DNA of 64,000 nucleotides from contig NZ_CP133083.1 in assembly GCF_030908545.1 (NCBI RefSeq), forward strand, positions 558,001 to 622,000, given 5' to 3'. The stretch is from Nitrosomonas sp. sh817 (GTDB lineage: Bacteria; Pseudomonadota; Gammaproteobacteria; Burkholderiales; Nitrosomonadaceae). Below, piece by piece: positions 62,543 to 64,000 of this stretch. A model generated the notes under the pieces. It was not told the origin of the DNA, searched no databases, and saw only the letters and a program-made list of their open reading frames with translations. The translations under genes were made by a program, and so were the position numbers. Numbering within the stretch: the first letter of the stretch is position 1; every line of letters begins with the position of its first letter.

Positions 62543-64000
62543 ATGAGGAAACGCGGGTGGCTCGTCTTACTGCTGGGATTGGCGGTCGGCTGTTTTTTGA
62601 TCTTCGACGGAAGCCGGTTTTTCAGTCTCGAAATGCTGAAAGACGGGCGGGATGATTTGTTGCAAGCCTATCAGCGGCAACCGCTGCTGGTGATCGGTAT
62701 TTATTCGGCGGTTTATGTCGTCATGGCGGCTTTGTCGTTTCCCGGCGCTGCAGTGATGACCCTGGCCGGCGGGGCGATATTCGGCGTGTGGGTGGGGGTG
62801 CCGGTGGTCTTGATCTCGGCTACCATTGGCGCCACATTGGCATTCTGGATGGCGCGGTATTTGTTGCGGGATATCGTGCAGCGGCGCTTCGGCGACCGTC
62901 TGGAAGCGATCAACAAGGGGCTGGAACGCGACGGCGCGTTTTATTTATTTTCGCTGCGGCTGGCGCCGGTTTTTCCATTCTTTCTGATCAATTTGCTGAT
63001 GGGATTGACCGCGATGCGGACCGGTACATACTTCCGGGTCAGTCTGGCCGGAATGTTCGCCGGAACCGCCGTATACGTTAACGCAGGTACGCAGCTGGCA
63101 GCGATTACGCAGCTATCGGACGTGATGTCGCCGGAGATGATCGTTTCGTTCACGTTGCTGGCGCTGTTTCCGTGGCTGGCGCGCTGGGGTATTGAGCGGA
63201 TTAAAACCCAGCGGTTGTATGCGCGCTGGCCGAAGCCAGCCCGCTTTGACCGGAATCTGGTGGTGATCGGCGCCGGCGCCGCCGGACTGGTCAGCGCTTA
63301 TGTTGCCGCTGCAACCTGCGCCAAGGTGACGCTGATCGAACGCCACAAGATGGGCGGCGATTGCCTCAATTACGGCTGCGTGCCGTCTAAGGCGCTGATT
63401 CGTAGCGCGACGTTTCTGCAACAGGCAAAGCATGCCGCTTCGCTGGGAATTCAACGAGCCGATGTGACTTACGATTTTGCGGAGGTGATGGCGCGGGTGC
63501 AGCGGATTGTCAAAACCGTCGAGCCGCATGATTCAGTGGAACGTTACACCAGCCTCGGCGTGGAAGTGCTGCACGGCGATGCAACCATCGTATCGCCGTG
63601 GTCGGTGGAAGTGAACGGTCAAACACTGACCACGCGCGCCATCGTTATTGCTAGCGGCGCGCGTCCGCTGGTGCCGGATATTCCCGGATTGCAAGCCGTG
63701 TGTTATTACACTTCCGATACCATCTGGACAATGACCGAGCGGCCGCAACGTTTGATCGTGCTGGGCGGCGGCCCGGTCGGGTGCGAATTGGCGCAGGCTT
63801 TTGCACGGCTCAGTTGCAATGTTACGCAAGTTGTTCGCAGCGATTTGTTGCCGCGTGAAGATATGGATGCCGTGGATTTAGTTAAAGCCGCCTTGCAAGC
63901 CGATGGCGTGAACCTATTGACGCACGCGGAAGTGTTGCGATGCGAGCGGCAAGGCAACGAGCAACTCTTGATCCTGCGTAAGCAAAACGGCGAAGAAACG
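62543..64000 (+). CDS. TVP38/TMEM64 membrane domain fused to FAD disulfide oxidoreductase, partial
   Basis: 486 codons are visible from ATG 62543; the gene runs off the window. Residues 1-220 form a TVP38/TMEM64 (DedA-like) membrane domain with GGAIFGVWVG and RLAPVFPFFLINLLMGLT. From about 237 a pyridine nucleotide-disulfide oxidoreductase begins: VVIGAGAAGLVSAY (FAD site) and GGDCLNYGCVPSKAL with the redox Cys pair, then IASGARP and VLGGGPVGCELA (NAD(P)H site). The oxidoreductase part resembles mercuric reductase and dihydrolipoamide dehydrogenase. The fusion recurs in other proteobacteria from memory; its substrate is not known. Confidence 0.85.
   Translation, partial: MRKRGWLVLLLGLAVGCFLIFDGSRFFSLEMLKDGRDDLLQAYQRQPLLVIGIYSAVYVVMAALSFPGAAVMTLAGGAIFGVWVGVPVVLISATIGATLAFWMARYLLRDIVQRRFGDRLEAINKGLERDGAFYLFSLRLAPVFPFFLINLLMGLTAMRTGTYFRVSLAGMFAGTAVYVNAGTQLAAITQLSDVMSPEMIVSFTLLALFPWLARWGIERIKTQRLYARWPKPARFDRNLVVIGAGAAGLVSAYVAAATCAKVTLIERHKMGGDCLNYGCVPSKALIRSATFLQQAKHAASLGIQRADVTYDFAEVMARVQRIVKTVEPHDSVERYTSLGVEVLHGDATIVSPWSVEVNGQTLTTRAIVIASGARPLVPDIPGLQAVCYYTSDTIWTMTERPQRLIVLGGGPVGCELAQAFARLSCNVTQVVRSDLLPREDMDAVDLVKAALQADGVNLLTHAEVLRCERQGNEQLLILRKQNGEET

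Overview
The window reads as a chromosomal stretch of a betaproteobacterium, most likely a Nitrosomonas-like member of the Nitrosomonadales. This is an inference. It rests on the trxA-rho-rpmE order, a HupE/TonB-receptor gene beside a beta-type carbonic anhydrase, an FbpABC iron importer, ovothiol and arsenosugar-type genes, and many small dispersed repeats. No rRNA, tRNA or CRISPR was seen.

Positions 1-9.4 kb: the end of a carbonic anhydrase; a HupE permease fused in frame to a TonB-dependent receptor; a MASE1/CHASE hybrid histidine kinase; a hexapeptide acyltransferase that appears frameshifted; and a cell-wall pair (MepK-like endopeptidase and YcbB-like L,D-transpeptidase). Positions 9.5-15 kb form a small accessory island: an orphan HicB-like protein, an AbiGi-like protein, a 44-codon ORF on the opposite strand with a strong ribosome binding site, a 936-residue protein of no recognised family, and a downstream protein with a caspase-like His/Cys arrangement. 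The last two are the best candidate here for an undescribed system. Positions 15.2-23.2 kb, minus strand: a probable operon of a tail-collar protein, a Sel1-repeat protein and a 2016-residue secreted protein with ten ~123-residue repeats and RTX motifs.

Positions 23.5-31 kb: a rearranged type I restriction-modification locus in the order hsdR, DUF559 gene, hsdS, truncated DUF1016 gene, dinD, hsdM. HsdR seems to lack an internal block after motif VI. The DUF559 gene sits between two ~100 bp palindromic repeats, and a third piece of the repeat encodes the end of HsdS. Positions 31-34.6 kb: two GTPases and a DUF3750 protein. Positions 34.6-38.5 kb: fbpABC behind a sigma70-type promoter overlapped by a Fur box. 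Positions 38.7-44.1 kb are mostly housekeeping: trxA, rho, rpmE, a cupin, an SDR, a secreted protein and a small membrane protein.

Positions 44.3-47 kb: a TetR regulator and a DUF4242/TPR gene pair, with matching palindromes upstream of both units. Positions 47-50.3 kb: toxin-antitoxin genes and relics (orphan HigA-like, VapBC, RHH, frameshifted HicA with HicB) between two copies of a dispersed repeat, one of which is interrupted by a 142 bp MITE. Positions 50.3-52.7 kb: an unrecognised multi-pass membrane protein and a complete IS200-type element. Positions 52.7-59.8 kb: an ovoA-ovoB pair (ovothiol), then two arsenosugar-type glycosyltransferases, a second MITE, an ArsM-like methyltransferase and a radical SAM protein. 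Positions 59.9-64 kb: a chemoreceptor, CheW, and the start of a TVP38/TMEM64 plus flavoprotein disulfide oxidoreductase fusion that runs off the window.
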